The notes beneath the pieces are model-generated. The model was given only the letters and a program-made list of their open reading frames with translations. It was not told the origin of the DNA and searched no databases. Made by a program: the position numbers and the translations under genes. 64,000 nucleotides of DNA from Bordetella petrii. Lineage in GTDB: Bacteria; Pseudomonadota; Gammaproteobacteria; Burkholderiales; Burkholderiaceae_B. Numbering within the stretch: the first letter of the stretch is position 1; the number at the start of each line of letters is the position of its first letter. The stretch is taken from positions 1 through 64,000 of the forward strand of contig WMBV01000029.1 of assembly GCA_017745595.1 (NCBI GenBank). The letters are read 5' to 3'. Below are positions 18,343 through 28,215 of the stretch, one piece after another.

Positions 18343-20345
18343 GGTTTACGAAACAGACGTGCGACCCAGCGCCTCCAGCGCTTCGTCGGGAATGGCGCCT
18401 CTTGCTCGAAGCGCCATTCCTCTAGCTCTCGCAATATCTGCTCAGGCGTCGTGAAACGGCGCGTTATGCGGCTGACATATGTTGGGTACAGAATCAATGT
18501 AGCTGCTACCAACTCGTCGAGTGTCAGCCGACGTGAACGCCGACGTTGCACGGCATCCGCAAGGCATATGTCTCGGGTCAACCCCCAGCCTGCATAGAAG
18601 GGTTGCCCATATGTGATAACCGGCACCCTGCGCAGCAACGCTTCGAATCCAGCCAACGAAGTAAGAACATGTACCTCGTCCACTTCTGAGAGCAACTGAT
18701 GGAACGCGGCATCGCCAATCAGCTCATCACACCATTTCTTCGCTTCGCTTTCTTTCTCACCGGACAGACGCAGTCCCGCCTGAACGTCTGGGTGCGGTTT
18801 ATACAGCAGATATGCGCCGGGGTTCTGCCGCCGCACTTCTCGCAGCAGATCGATATTGCGACGAATACCTGATGTTCCATAATGGATCGACGCGTCGGTT
18901 TCAACCTGGCCTGGCACCAAGATCACTTTATTAACCGTGTCCGGTCGGCGCCAAATGGAAACGCCCGTCAAGTTGTATTTAGTGATTCCCCGCGAGAGAA
19001 TGGCTTGCCGCAACGCCGCAGCGCGAGCCTGCAAAGCCTCGTCGAACGCCGAATGCAGCAACAGATGCTCCAGCCGCGACATGCAGGTGGCATCGTAGTA
19101 AATGCCGACATCGTCCTGCACCCACGATAGTGGACGGATCAAGTCGGCGCCAAGGCCGACTGACCGAATGAATCCATCTTCCAGACGCACTATTCTGCTA
19201 TTTTCGAACCGACTGGCAATCACGGCATCGTGCTTGCGACCCCATACGGCAATACCGCTATCGGGAGAAATGCCATGCGCACCACGCACGAATCGAACCT
19301 CGCTGCCGTTGAAAAAATCGCGTACAAACGGCTTTTTCCATGCAGAGAACCCTACCGCAGTAATCTGCGGCTCGAACCGCTGCCGCATGCGACGCTGGAG
19401 AGCCACCCAAGCCAGCACGGTTTCCACCTCACAACGCTTGCCTGTCTCCGGGTCAACATACCTGCTGTAGCGAATCAACGCGGCATCAACCAAGTTCTCC
19501 AACGTCGCGGACCCACGACGTTCCGGCGCCACGGATTCATCGTGAGTCAACCCCCATCCCGCATAGAACGGCATGCCGAACACCCGTACCGGCTTACCCC
19601 AGATCAATGCTTCGAAGCCAATCTGAGAGGTCACGCAATACACCGCCCGCGCAGATTGCAGCAGGCTGGAGGGGTGAACGTCATAGTCCAGCAGGCGCAC
19701 CCGCGGATGGGCACGCAATTGCTGTATATCGAAATGCCCTTGCTTTCTGCCCGATACCACATCGGGATGCAGCTTTAATAAGATAGTGCTATCAGGATAC
19801 TCTTCCAAAGAGCAAGCCAGCATTCGCTGGAAACTACTTGCGTCGGCTGCACCACATCGTATGGAGGCATCGCCTCGCGTCTGGTCCGCCACCAACACAT
19901 AATCACAAGGCAAGTTTTTGTCAGCATCGCGCGCATGGTTGTACTTCGACACTCGACCGTCGCGCCACGCCGCAGTTAATGCTCTTGCACGTTCGCGCTG
20001 CTGCACGTTCAAAGGCTGACCAATCAAGGACTCCAGTCGCGATGGCCTTGATGCGTCCAAATACAGGCCCTGATCATCGAGAATGACCGACAAGGGCGGA
20101 TCCTGCTGGCCCAGGCCGACCGAACGCAAGAACCCATCTTCGATGTGAAGCAGACCCAGTTTATGCCGGGCCGCATACTGCCGAGCGCGCTCGGCGCTTG
20201 GCCTCAAACCCCAGGCAAGCACGTAGTCGCCCAACCGATGTTCGGCTGTCTTCTTGAACATCAAATGATAATCGTCCAGCAATGCCTGCAGCGCCGGGAT
20301 TCGCCGTATGCCAGCGGACAATACGAATACGCGAGGGTGAGTCAT
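18339..20345 (-). CDS. kpsC: KpsC-like capsule Kdo transferase with two repeated modules
   Basis: The 668-residue protein has two homologous halves, each with an EDGFxRSVGLG block, a DD(Q/V)G(L/I)YxDA block and a YAGWGLT block (roughly residues 80-280 and 390-600). This fits KpsC, a dual-module beta-Kdo transferase that extends the poly-Kdo linker on the KpsS product with alternating linkages. It is cytoplasmic and acts before export by KpsMT. ATG at 20345 is preferred over the upstream in-frame GTG at 20384 because homology begins at THPRVFVLSAG. It lies 66 bases after rmlC and may be co-transcribed with the rml genes. Confidence 0.92.
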   Translation of the reverse strand: MTHPRVFVLSAGIRRIPALQALLDDYHLMFKKTAEHRLGDYVLAWGLRPSAERARQYAARHKLGLLHIEDGFLRSVGLGQQDPPLSVILDDQGLYLDASRPSRLESLIGQPLNVQQRERARALTAAWRDGRVSKYNHARDADKNLPCDYVLVADQTRGDASIRCGAADASSFQRMLACSLEEYPDSTILLKLHPDVVSGRKQGHFDIQQLRAHPRVRLLDYDVHPSSLLQSARAVYCVTSQIGFEALIWGKPVRVFGMPFYAGWGLTHDESVAPERRGSATLENLVDAALIRYSRYVDPETGKRCEVETVLAWVALQRRMRQRFEPQITAVGFSAWKKPFVRDFFNGSEVRFVRGAHGISPDSGIAVWGRKHDAVIASRFENSRIVRLEDGFIRSVGLGADLIRPLSWVQDDVGIYYDATCMSRLEHLLLHSAFDEALQARAAALRQAILSRGITKYNLTGVSIWRRPDTVNKVILVPGQVETDASIHYGTSGIRRNIDLLREVRRQNPGAYLLYKPHPDVQAGLRLSGEKESEAKKWCDELIGDAAFHQLLSEVDEVHVLTSLAGFEALLRRVPVITYGQPFYAGWGLTRDICLADAVQRRRSRRLTLDELVAATLILYPTYVSRITRRFTTPEQILRELEEWRFEQEAPFPTKRWRRWVARLFRKP

Positions 20346-20411
20346 GCTAATGCGGTATACGGGCGGACTGACTCCAGTCCGCACACATGCGCGACGAATG
20401 CGGGGCGAATA

Positions 20412-20960
20412 TCAACCGAAGACCTCGGCCTCGGCCAGCGATCTGGCCTGCCGATCTTTCTCTGACAGAGTGGGCCGAATGTCCTCTGGCCAATCGATTG
20501 CAAGGTCGGCATCGGACCAGATAATCGCTCGCTCGGATTCTTTTGCCCAATAATCGGTAGTCTTGTAAAGAAAATCCGCCACCTCCGAAAGCACCATGAA
20601 CGCGTGTGCAAAGCCTTCCGGGATCCAGAATTGTCGTTTGTTTTCAGCCGACAGCAAGACCCCTACCCATTGCCCGAAAGTGGAAGAGCTGCGCCGTATG
20701 TCGACAGCCACATCGTAGACTTCGCCCGAAGCCACGCGAACCAATTTGCCCTGTACATTGGGAGGCAGCTGATAATGCAGGCCGCGCAACACACCACGCC
20801 TGGAGCGTGAATGATTGTCTTGAACAAATTCGACCGGACGGCCGATTGCATCGTTGAATGCACGCTGATTGAAGCTTTCAAAGAAGAAGCCGCGTTCGTC
20901 GCCGAACACGCTCGGCTCGAATATTTTCACATCAGGAATTGCGGTATCTATAACCTTCAT
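20412..20960 (-). CDS. rmlC: dTDP-4-dehydrorhamnose 3,5-epimerase
   Basis: The 182-residue cupin enzyme carries out the third step of dTDP-L-rhamnose synthesis. Recognisable parts are [18 protein letters not shown] at the N-terminus, FVQDNHSRS and GVLRGLHYQ with the catalytic histidine, [16 protein letters not shown], and [14 protein letters not shown]. Length is typical. Its ATG overlaps the rmlA stop by four bases. With rmlB, rmlD and rmlA it forms a complete rmlBDAC set in one transcription unit. Confidence 0.94.
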   Translation of the reverse strand: MKVIDTAIPDVKIFEPSVFGDERGFFFESFNQRAFNDAIGRPVEFVQDNHSRSRRGVLRGLHYQLPPNVQGKLVRVASGEVYDVAVDIRRSSSTFGQWVGVLLSAENKRQFWIPEGFAHAFMVLSEVADFLYKTTDYWAKESERAIIWSDADLAIDWPEDIRPTLSEKDRQARSLAEAEVFG

Positions 20961-21841
20961 ACTCGTACCTCAGCCAGCACGTTCAGCAAATACTGGCCAT
21001 AGCCGTTCTTTTTCAAAGGATCGGCTAGCATCTGCAATTGAGCCGCATCGATGTATCCCAAGCGATAAGCGATTTCTTCTGGACACGCAACCTTCAATCC
21101 TTGCCGTGCTTCGATTGTGGCGATGAACTGGCCTGCTTCAAGCATGGACTCGTGGGTACCGGTATCGAGCCAGGCGTAGCCCCGCCCCATGGTCACCACA
21201 TCAAGCCGGTCACGTTCCAGATAAGTACGATTTACGTCCGTAATTTCCAGCTCGCCCCGAGCCGAAGGCTTAATGGTCTTTGCAATATCTACAACTTGTT
21301 CGTCATAGAAATACAGGCCTGTAACTGCGTAGTTCGAGCGCGGCTGCCTGGGCTTCTCTTGCAGGCTCAGCGCCTTACCCTGCCTATCGAACTCAACCAC
21401 ACCGTAGCGCTCGGGATCCGTCACATGGTATGCAAATACTGTTGCTCCCTGTTTGCGTCCACCGGCATTTTCCAGCAGTTTGGCGAAATCATGGCCGTAG
21501 AAAATGTTGTCTCCGAGAACCAGAGCCGATGGCGCTCCATCCAGAAACTGTTCGCCGATCAAGAATGCCTGCGCCAACCCATCAGGGCTCGGCTGGATAG
21601 CGTACTGAAGGTTCATACCCCAACGGCTGCCGTCACCCAACAATTGCTCAAACCGGCACGCATCCTGCGGCGTACAAATGACAAGGATGTCTTGTATGCC
21701 ACCCAACATGAGTGTGCTAAGCGGATAGTAAATCATGGGTTTGTCGTACACCGGTAGCAACTGCTTGGATACCGCAAGCGTGGCCGGATAAAGGCGCGTG
21801 CCGGACCCGCCGGCCAAAATGATGCCTTTGCGTTTTTTCAT
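20957..21841 (-). CDS. rmlA: glucose-1-phosphate thymidylyltransferase
   Basis: The 294-residue enzyme makes dTDP-glucose from dTTP and glucose-1-phosphate. The signature [20 protein letters not shown] lies near the N-terminus with [13 protein letters not shown] after it, and [10 protein letters not shown] and [13 protein letters not shown] are the usual internal motifs. The gene is 12 bases downstream of rmlD and overlaps rmlC. The start is supported by an AGGAAG run upstream, though it is 9 bases or more from the ATG. Confidence 0.95.
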   Translation of the reverse strand: MKKRKGIILAGGSGTRLYPATLAVSKQLLPVYDKPMIYYPLSTLMLGGIQDILVICTPQDACRFEQLLGDGSRWGMNLQYAIQPSPDGLAQAFLIGEQFLDGAPSALVLGDNIFYGHDFAKLLENAGGRKQGATVFAYHVTDPERYGVVEFDRQGKALSLQEKPRQPRSNYAVTGLYFYDEQVVDIAKTIKPSARGELEITDVNRTYLERDRLDVVTMGRGYAWLDTGTHESMLEAGQFIATIEARQGLKVACPEEIAYRLGYIDAAQLQMLADPLKKNGYGQYLLNVLAEVRV

Positions 21842-21853
21842 CCCATTTGCTTC

Positions 21854-22762
21854 CTAATTTTTGCCTTGCCCGGCAATCAGTTGCATGGCTTGCTGCACAC
21901 CGATCTGCCAGGTGGGCAACGTTAGGCCGAACGCTGCCCGCAATCTCTCCGTGTCCAATCTGGAATTGGCCGGCCGCGCGGCGGGCAAGGGATAGTCTGA
22001 CGTGGCGATGGCTCGTATCTGTTCGGGCTGGACTTTCAACGGGAGCCCGGCTTCGCGAGCCAGCTTTGCTACCAGACACGCATATTGGTGCCAAGATGTC
22101 TCGCCTGCTGCGGCGAGATGGTATGTGCCATACGGGAAATCCCCACGATTGGCGTGCCGGCTCGCATAGCGCGCCACGATATGTGCCGTGACATCGGCGA
22201 TCAATGCCGCGCTCGTGGGCGCGCCGAACTGGTCCGCGACAATGGCAACGGAATCCCGCTCCCGGATCAGCCTGAGCACGGTCTTCAAGAAATTGGCACC
22301 GTAGGTGCCAAATACCCAGCTGGTACGCAGGATGATGTGCTCACCAAGGAGTGCTCGCACCGCCTGCTCTCCTGCAAGCTTGGTGCGTCCATAGACGCCT
22401 TGTGGAGCGGCCGAATCATCCTCGCGATAAAAACCCTTCTTAGAGCCATCGAAGACATAGTCGGTGGAATAGTGAATCAGCAAGGCCCCTATTGTCGCCG
22501 CCTCTGCGGCCAGAACTCCTGGCCCTTCGCCATTGATCCGAAAAGCCAATTCGCTTTCTTGTTCGGCTTTGTCCACGGCAGTATAGGCTGCGGCGTTGAC
22601 AATTATATCTGGCCGCTCGGCCTGCACGAGCGCTCGCACGCTGCCAGGTATCGCCAGATCACACTCTTCGCGCCCCGCCGACACCACTTCACCCAGCACC
22701 GCCATGCTGCGCTGAAGTTCGAAACCCACTTGGCCGCTCTTTCCAGTAATCAGTATCTTCAT
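21854..22762 (-). CDS. rmlD: dTDP-4-dehydrorhamnose reductase
   Basis: The 302-residue SDR enzyme performs the last, NAD(P)H-dependent step to dTDP-L-rhamnose. It starts MKILITGKSGQVGFELQRS with the glycine-rich nucleotide loop; YSTDYVFDGSK and YGRTKLAGE give the catalytic Tyr-Lys pair. The frame stays open upstream into rmlB, but the family start at 22762 is clear and lies 7 bases after the rmlB stop. Confidence 0.94.
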   Translation of the reverse strand: MKILITGKSGQVGFELQRSMAVLGEVVSAGREECDLAIPGSVRALVQAERPDIIVNAAAYTAVDKAEQESELAFRINGEGPGVLAAEAATIGALLIHYSTDYVFDGSKKGFYREDDSAAPQGVYGRTKLAGEQAVRALLGEHIILRTSWVFGTYGANFLKTVLRLIRERDSVAIVADQFGAPTSAALIADVTAHIVARYASRHANRGDFPYGTYHLAAAGETSWHQYACLVAKLAREAGLPLKVQPEQIRAIATSDYPLPAARPANSRLDTERLRAAFGLTLPTWQIGVQQAMQLIAGQGKN

Positions 22763-22769
22763 GGCGGAC

Positions 22770-23831
22770 TCAGGCACCGTATTGCTTATCCAACCAGTCT
22801 CGATAAGTTCCACTGGTAACGCCAGTGACCCACGGTTGGTTATCCAGATACCACCGCACTGTCTTACGTATCCCGGACTCGAAAGTTTCGCTAGGGCTCC
22901 AGTGCAATTCGCGCTCCAGCTTGCGGGCATCGATAGCATAACGCCGGTCATGGCCTGGTCGATCAGTGACGTACGTAATCAAGCAGGAATAAGACCGGCC
23001 GTCGGCCCGCGGCCTCAACTCGTCCAGCAATGCGCATATCGTGCGCACGACTTCCAGATTGGTTCTTTCGCTCCAGCCCCCAATATTATAGGTGTCGCCT
23101 GGCATACCAGACTGAAGCACAGTACGTATTGCACTGCAGTGATCTTTCACATAAAGCCAATCGCGGACCTGTTGGCCGTCGCCATAAATAGGCAGCGGCT
23201 TGTCCGCCAGGGAATTCAGAATCACCAAAGGGATCAGTTTTTCGGGGAAATGATAAGGTCCATAATTGTTTGAACAATTCGTGGTAATAGCCGGCAGACC
23301 ATAGGTGTGATGCCATGCTCTTACAAGGTGGTCAGAAGCGGCCTTGGAAGCAGAGTAAGGACTATTGGGCGCGTAAGGATTCGATTCGGAAAATGCAGGC
23401 TCGCCGGGCGCCAGCGACCCATAGACTTCGTCTGTGGAAACATGCAAGAAACGGAATGCCCGCTGCTGCTCGGCCCTTAACGAGGCGTAATAGGCCCTCA
23501 CCGTCTCCAGCAAATTGAAAACCCCGAGTATGTTGGTGTGAACGAAATCTCCGGGCCCGTGGATCGATCTGTCGACATGGGATTCAGCCGCGAAATTCAC
23601 GATAGCGCGCGGCTGGTATTCTTGCAGCAACCTGCCAACGAGAGCCTTATCCCCGATATCGCCTTTTACAAAAATATGCCGCGGATCAGTACGCAGCGAA
23701 GCAAGCGTTTCCAGGTTTCCGGCGTAAGTGAGTTTATCCAGATTAATTACGCCTTCGTCTGAGCAATCCAGCCAATCCAAGACGAAATTTCCGCCAATGA
23801 AGCCTGCACCACCGGTTACAATAATTGTCAT
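22770..23831 (-). CDS. rmlB: dTDP-glucose 4,6-dehydratase
   Basis: The 353-residue extended SDR enzyme converts dTDP-glucose to dTDP-4-keto-6-deoxyglucose. It has [12 protein letters not shown] near the N-terminus, [13 protein letters not shown] with the catalytic Thr-Asp-Glu, and [13 protein letters not shown] with the Tyr/Lys pair. The ATG at 23831 fits the family; upstream in-frame codons extend only into non-conserved sequence. It is the first gene of the rml operon. The 123 bases to the divergent glycosyltransferase gene should hold both promoters. Confidence 0.95.
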   Translation of the reverse strand: MTIIVTGGAGFIGGNFVLDWLDCSDEGVINLDKLTYAGNLETLASLRTDPRHIFVKGDIGDKALVGRLLQEYQPRAIVNFAAESHVDRSIHGPGDFVHTNILGVFNLLETVRAYYASLRAEQQRAFRFLHVSTDEVYGSLAPGEPAFSESNPYAPNSPYSASKAASDHLVRAWHHTYGLPAITTNCSNNYGPYHFPEKLIPLVILNSLADKPLPIYGDGQQVRDWLYVKDHCSAIRTVLQSGMPGDTYNIGGWSERTNLEVVRTICALLDELRPRADGRSYSCLITYVTDRPGHDRRYAIDARKLERELHWSPSETFESGIRKTVRWYLDNQPWVTGVTSGTYRDWLDKQYGA

Positions 23832-23954
23832 TAGAATAAAATTCTTTTCGTATCGACGAGTAGCCACAACCTGGTTGACAATGTAACGTGTCGACCGCCG
23901 CGAAGCGCTGTACATTGCCAACATTATATTTAAGAGCAGGTTTTTCCGACGATT

Positions 23955-25037
23955 GTGTCCGCATATTCTTTATTGTCCCGACTCTGGCGCCCTCGCGTTG
24001 CGCCCATGAACTGGCGGCAGCATACGGTACAACGCTGGCTGGTATTGCAACAAGGCGCTAATCCCTCTACCGACTATTACATCCGGCCTCGGCTCGAGCC
24101 CAGCGGCCTGCCGATCGCCTACCGGCACCTGGATCGCGACATCCCTGATGCGGCAGACCTGGCGCCAGGAACCGGTGTGGTGATCGTGCGCTATTTGAAC
24201 GGCACCTGGGCCCGCGCCCTGCATGCGCGCCGCGCGCTGCTGGGTTCGGTGGTTTACTTCATGGATGATGATCTGCTGCGGCCGGATCAATGGGCGGGCT
24301 TGCCCAAGCCGTATATAAAAAAACTGAACAAATACTGTCGCCCTTTCGTGACGGATATCCGGCAGCTGGCGTCGACGTACTGGTTTTCTACCGACACGCT
24401 TTACGACCACTATCGTTTCCAAAATGCGCAAGTCGTTGAGCCTCGCCCATTGGTATCCGATCTCTGTCCAGCAGACAAATTCGCACTACCGGCGCGCACG
24501 CAGCCGGGCCCGATCAGATTGTTCTATCACGGTACGGCCGCACATAACGCCGAAATTGCTTGGCTTCAAAAAGTGGTTGCGGAAGTTCTGCAGCACTGTG
24601 CCCACGTGCACTTCGAGATCATCGGAAATCACGACATCAATCAGCGATATCGCAACCTGCCTCGCACCCGAATCCTACATCCGATGTCCTGGGACAATTA
24701 TCTTAGCCATTGCCGCGCGCTAGATGGACACATAGGCCTAGCACCGCTGCTGCCTTCGCCGTTCAATGCGGGACGTTCGCACAGCAAAGCTTACGACATC
24801 GCGCGTTGCGGAGCGGTAGGAATTTTTTCTGCGATCGGGCCGTACAAGCAGATTATCTCGCACTCCACAAACGGCATGTTGCTGGCCAATGAGCCGCAAT
24901 TGTGGATAGACACCCTACTCAAGCTGTGCGAAAGCCCCACGGAGCTCGCCAGGCTCAGGCTGGGAGCCCGCTCGCTGATGCAGCGGCGGCATGGCACTGC
25001 CGACGGATCTGCCTCGCATGGCGTGGCCGGGCTATAA
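23955..25037 (+). CDS. probable glycosyltransferase (GT-B type) of the capsule locus
   Basis: The 360-residue protein starts with GTG. It has no complete motif that I can name with certainty, but [21 protein letters not shown] and the C-terminal [32 protein letters not shown] strongly recall the donor-binding half of GT4-like enzymes. The run [11 protein letters not shown] in the N-terminal half resembles that group as well. It diverges from rmlB and ends inside the 3' end of the LtaS-like gene, which is convergent: the two overlap by six bases that hold both stop codons. A rhamnosyltransferase role would fit the neighbours but is only inference. Confidence 0.7.
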   Translation: MSAYSLLSRLWRPRVAPMNWRQHTVQRWLVLQQGANPSTDYYIRPRLEPSGLPIAYRHLDRDIPDAADLAPGTGVVIVRYLNGTWARALHARRALLGSVVYFMDDDLLRPDQWAGLPKPYIKKLNKYCRPFVTDIRQLASTYWFSTDTLYDHYRFQNAQVVEPRPLVSDLCPADKFALPARTQPGPIRLFYHGTAAHNAEIAWLQKVVAEVLQHCAHVHFEIIGNHDINQRYRNLPRTRILHPMSWDNYLSHCRALDGHIGLAPLLPSPFNAGRSHSKAYDIARCGAVGIFSAIGPYKQIISHSTNGMLLANEPQLWIDTLLKLCESPTELARLRLGARSLMQRRHGTADGSASHGVAGL

Positions 25038-26555
25038 TGAGCGCACCAACAAATCGGCCAGATTTTCGATCCTGGCTTCCTGCGCCCTTGCCTGGCCAGG
25101 CGAATCAGATCGCCAGACCAGATAGTCTGTTGTTCCGTCTGGCGTCCCAAGGCTGGCGTAAACCTTCGACATGATAGGCACATGGTCACCATATATGCAT
25201 AGCAGCGCCGGCCGCGAGCCCGCGCGCAATGCTTCGGCCAAGGTGCGGAAGCTCGCATCTGCATTGCGCAGGTGGCGCACATAGGCAAGCAAGTCTTCGC
25301 AGTTTTTGGGCAGGTCGTCGGCCAACAACTGCGCGGCGTCTTCGCGGCCGACCTTTTCCCAATGCAGGGGCCCATGGTTTTCCATGGTGATCACATGCAA
25401 GTACAAAGGCCGGTCATCCGCGCGGGTTTCGAGCAGGCGCACCACGTAATCCGACACTGCCTGATCGCTGACGTAGGCGCCAAACCTTGCCGCATCATGA
25501 AATGCCTCGATATCGATGAAGTCGTCGAACCCCAGCTGGGGCAATACTTTATGGCGCTGGTAAAAGCTGGCGTGATAGGGATGGACGCAAATGGTGCGGT
25601 ATCCCTGGCTGCGCAAATGGGACGCCAGTGTGGGCAATTCGTGGTGCGCCAGGCGGCGATAGGGATTGTAGCGATGGATGCCCAGCTGGGCATCGGCCAA
25701 GCCCGACAAAAAAGCAAACTCGGTACGCACTGTATTGGCTCCCCAGGCGCACACATTGAGCCGGCCATGCCAGAGCGACTCTGCACGCAAAGCATCGAAA
25801 TTTTCCAGTACCGACCGGTTCACCAAGGGATACGAGCGCCGTATATCGAAGAAGGACTCGCTCTGGATGCAAATCAGGTCACGCGCCTTGCCCGTTGGCC
25901 GTGACACCGGCGGCTTACGAAAAGGAGCCTGGTTGATGATTTCCGTGACGGGCCCATGCTCGCTGCGTCCATAGCTCCACAGCGCCGATATGAAGCCCAG
26001 GCGGCGTAAATCGCCGACCGCATCGAACGACACTGCCAGGCGCTTGCCTGACACCCAGGCCAGCAACAGCCCTGCCGCAGCCATCGCGGACAGCCCTAGG
26101 TAAACGCTTGCGAACGATGCTTGATACTGGTCGATGATAGAGGGCTCAAGAGCAAGCCCCAGCCACATTGCGGCGCCGTACCCCGCGGCGGCGGCCAACG
26201 CGTTTGCCAGGCCTAGAAATGGCAGATACAGGCGTGGATGGCGCATGGCGTCGACAAAGTACTCGAAATCGGGAAAAACGAAGGGTTCCCGCAGTGCTTT
26301 GAACTTGGCGTTGTTTACCAGTATCAACAACACCTGTATGGCCAATACGTTGGCAATGGCGACATAGGGCCGGCGAAACAGCATGAGTTCCAATGCGAAT
26401 GCCAATACCCACACGCCAAGATGCGTAAGCACTGCGGCGCCTGGGCGCGCCCAGGGCGCAACGGGGCGCGGAACGAGCGCAGCTTCCAGAAGCCAGGTGG
26501 CCAGCAACCCGCCAAAGAAGGGAAGCGCCAATGCCATCCATACCGTGTCGGGCAT
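25032..26555 (-). CDS. LtaS-like phosphoglycerol transferase (sulfatase fold)
   Basis: The 507-residue inner-membrane protein has about five hydrophobic helices in the first 175 residues and an extracytoplasmic alkaline-phosphatase-fold domain after that. Metal and catalytic motifs of the LTA synthase family are in place: ICIQSESFFD, GANTVRTEFAFLSGL with the presumed threonine nucleophile, ITMENHGPLHW, and LCIYGDHVPIMS carrying the Asp-His ligands. Such enzymes move phosphoglycerol or phosphoethanolamine from phospholipids to a glycan. In this locus it may decorate the capsule or act on periplasmic glucan; the substrate cannot be told. It follows the SDR gene with one base between. Confidence 0.82.
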   Translation of the reverse strand: MPDTVWMALALPFFGGLLATWLLEAALVPRPVAPWARPGAAVLTHLGVWVLAFALELMLFRRPYVAIANVLAIQVLLILVNNAKFKALREPFVFPDFEYFVDAMRHPRLYLPFLGLANALAAAAGYGAAMWLGLALEPSIIDQYQASFASVYLGLSAMAAAGLLLAWVSGKRLAVSFDAVGDLRRLGFISALWSYGRSEHGPVTEIINQAPFRKPPVSRPTGKARDLICIQSESFFDIRRSYPLVNRSVLENFDALRAESLWHGRLNVCAWGANTVRTEFAFLSGLADAQLGIHRYNPYRRLAHHELPTLASHLRSQGYRTICVHPYHASFYQRHKVLPQLGFDDFIDIEAFHDAARFGAYVSDQAVSDYVVRLLETRADDRPLYLHVITMENHGPLHWEKVGREDAAQLLADDLPKNCEDLLAYVRHLRNADASFRTLAEALRAGSRPALLCIYGDHVPIMSKVYASLGTPDGTTDYLVWRSDSPGQARAQEARIENLADLLVRSL

Positions 26556-26556
26556 A

Positions 26557-27345
26557 CTAATAGCCCAGCCATTTGAGGATGCGTGCCGACACCGACGGAT
26601 GCAATAGTGCCAGCAAAAAGCACCCCAAATTAAGGGGAAATGGAAAACTGATCCGCGCCCTGTTGGCGGCCAGTCGGCGGCGTATCACCCGCGCTGCCTT
26701 GTCTGCCTTCCATAAAAACGGTTTCGGCCCGGGCATGTCGAAACACATCTGCGACTCTACATACCCCGGCATGATGACGTTGATTTTTACCCCGTGATCC
26801 GCCAGCAAATCCCGCATGGCTTCGCCATATACCTTTACTGCGGCTTTGCTGGCGCTATAGCTGGGCGTTTCAGGCAGGCCCCGCCATGCCGCCAATGAGC
26901 TTACCAGCGCTATCTGGCCACTGCCCCGCTGGCGCATGGCGGGCACACAAGCCTGTACCGTGGCCATCACGGCCTTGACGTTCACGTCGAATAACCGGTG
27001 CATGTCGCTCCAGGCTTCGCCCTGCTGCCCAGGCCCGGTATTGATATTGACCCCCGCATTGGCAATGACAAGGTCCGGCGCTTCGGTCGCGCTCATCTCG
27101 GCCAGCCATTGCATCAACGCATCGTGGTCGCGCACGTCTAGTTGATGCAGCACCGTTCTGGCCCCCAGCCTGCCGCATTCTTGCGCCAGCTCGTTCAAGC
27201 GGGCGCCATTACGGCCCTGCAAAATCAGGGTGGTGGTGCCGGCGCGGGCATATTCCAGCGCCAGTGCGCCGCCTATGCCGCCGGTGGCGCCAGTGATCAG
27301 CACGCAGGTCGGCACTTGAGCCGTATTAAAAGATGAGGACACCAT
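26557..27345 (-). CDS. short-chain dehydrogenase/reductase
   Basis: The 262-residue protein has the classical SDR pattern: TGATGGIGGALA at the N-terminus, VIANAGVN, the catalytic serine in LVSSLAAW, and YSASK with the Tyr-Lys pair. A long C-terminal extension (FPLNLGCFLLALLHPSVSARILKWLGY) is hydrophobic and may attach it to the membrane. ATG at 27345 is chosen because the preceding in-frame residues are not SDR-like. It is the first gene of a two-gene unit with the LtaS-like gene. Substrate unknown. Confidence 0.82.
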   Translation of the reverse strand: MVSSSFNTAQVPTCVLITGATGGIGGALALEYARAGTTTLILQGRNGARLNELAQECGRLGARTVLHQLDVRDHDALMQWLAEMSATEAPDLVIANAGVNINTGPGQQGEAWSDMHRLFDVNVKAVMATVQACVPAMRQRGSGQIALVSSLAAWRGLPETPSYSASKAAVKVYGEAMRDLLADHGVKINVIMPGYVESQMCFDMPGPKPFLWKADKAARVIRRRLAANRARISFPFPLNLGCFLLALLHPSVSARILKWLGY

Positions 27346-27391
27346 GCAAATCAGACAAAGTTGGCCGGCGCTGGAGCCTGGCAGAAACGAC

Positions 27392-27418
27392 ACCGGCTTC
27401 CCATGATGGGAAGCCGGT
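27392..27418 (-). terminator. perfect hairpin, probable dps terminator
   Basis: Arms ACCGGCTTCCCA and TGGGAAGCCGGT pair over 12 bp around a TGA loop, 27 bases past the dps stop. On the minus strand the hairpin is followed by GTGTCGTTTC, a poor T-run, so efficiency is uncertain. It lies between dps and the SDR gene and marks the right edge of the capsule locus. Confidence 0.65.
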
Positions 27419-27444
27419 AGAACATGCTGATGTACGGCCAGCGC

Positions 27445-27948
27445 TTATTCAAGCAGGCTACGCAGCATCCACGCGTTCTTTTCGTGGATGTCCATGCGCT
27501 GGGTCAGCAGGTCGGCGGTGGGCTGGTCGTTGGCGCTGTCGGCCTTGTTGAAGGCGGCACGGGCCGTTTTGGACACTGCTTCGTTGCCCTTGACCAGCAG
27601 GCGTACCATTTCCAGTGCATCGGGCACGTCGCCGGGCTCGGCGATGGAAGAAAGCTTGGCGAATTCGCGATAGGTGCCCGGAGCATGCACGCCCAGCGCA
27701 CGGATACGTTCGGCGATATCGTCCAGTGCGGCCCATTCTTCCGAATACTGCGTCATGAACATCTGGTGCAGCGTATTGAACAGCGGCCCGGTGACGTTCC
27801 AGTGGAAATTGTGGGTCATCAGGTACAGCGTGTAGGAATCCGCCAGCACCTTGGAAAGCTCGCCCGCGATCGCGGCGCGATCTTTGTCGGAAATGCCGAT
27901 ATTGATGCGAACTGCGGGGGTGCTGCCGGCTTTGGACGACTTGGCCAT
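27445..27948 (-). CDS. dps: Dps family ferritin-like DNA protection protein
   Basis: The 167-residue protein should form a twelve-subunit cage that oxidises and stores iron and shields DNA. The family core is THNFHWNVTGPLFNTLH with ferroxidase histidines His49 and His61, then DDIAERIRALG with Asp76 and Glu80. The acid normally found four residues after the second histidine (Asp67 in E. coli) is Met65 here, an observation that may reflect a subfamily trait. The N-terminal tail is lysine-containing. AAGGAG precedes the ATG. OxyR, a known dps regulator in other bacteria, is encoded next door on the same strand. Confidence 0.92.
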   Translation of the reverse strand: MAKSSKAGSTPAVRINIGISDKDRAAIAGELSKVLADSYTLYLMTHNFHWNVTGPLFNTLHQMFMTQYSEEWAALDDIAERIRALGVHAPGTYREFAKLSSIAEPGDVPDALEMVRLLVKGNEAVSKTARAAFNKADSANDQPTADLLTQRMDIHEKNAWMLRSLLE

Positions 27949-28086
27949 GTAGTGCTCCTTTATCTAAGGACAGGGACGGGACAAGAATACCATTGGAATG
28001 AGGCAAAGATTAGCGCAGCTATTCAGATTATTGAGGGGTTGTTGCTTTGGGTATATGCGCCTTCAGGGGAAAGATTCTTGGCATTC

Positions 28087-28165
28087 GGTGTCTGACACCC
28101 TGCGGGAGTCAGACACCTGACCCGCTGATTATTCTGTGTCTGACTCCCGCAGGGTGTCAGACACC
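28087..28165. repeat. REP-like pair 1 (two units, opposite orientation)
   Basis: Units 28087-28117 and 28135-28165, 17 bases apart. The first has arms GGTGTCTGAC and GTCAGACACC around centre ACCCTGCGGGA; the second is its reverse complement with centre TCCCGCAGGGT (first base of the arm T instead of G). They lie in the 267-base gap between dps and oxyR, which otherwise holds nothing recognisable except the dps ribosome site. Confidence 0.9.
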
Positions 28166-28215
28166 TGGGCACCTGGCCATCTGAATCGGACGCCTGGCCG
28201 ATATTGTCGGCGGCT

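Noticed and set aside
23955-25037. Calling the plus-strand gene a rhamnosyltransferase
   Set aside because: Adjacency to rmlB is suggestive only; no donor-specific motif supports the name.
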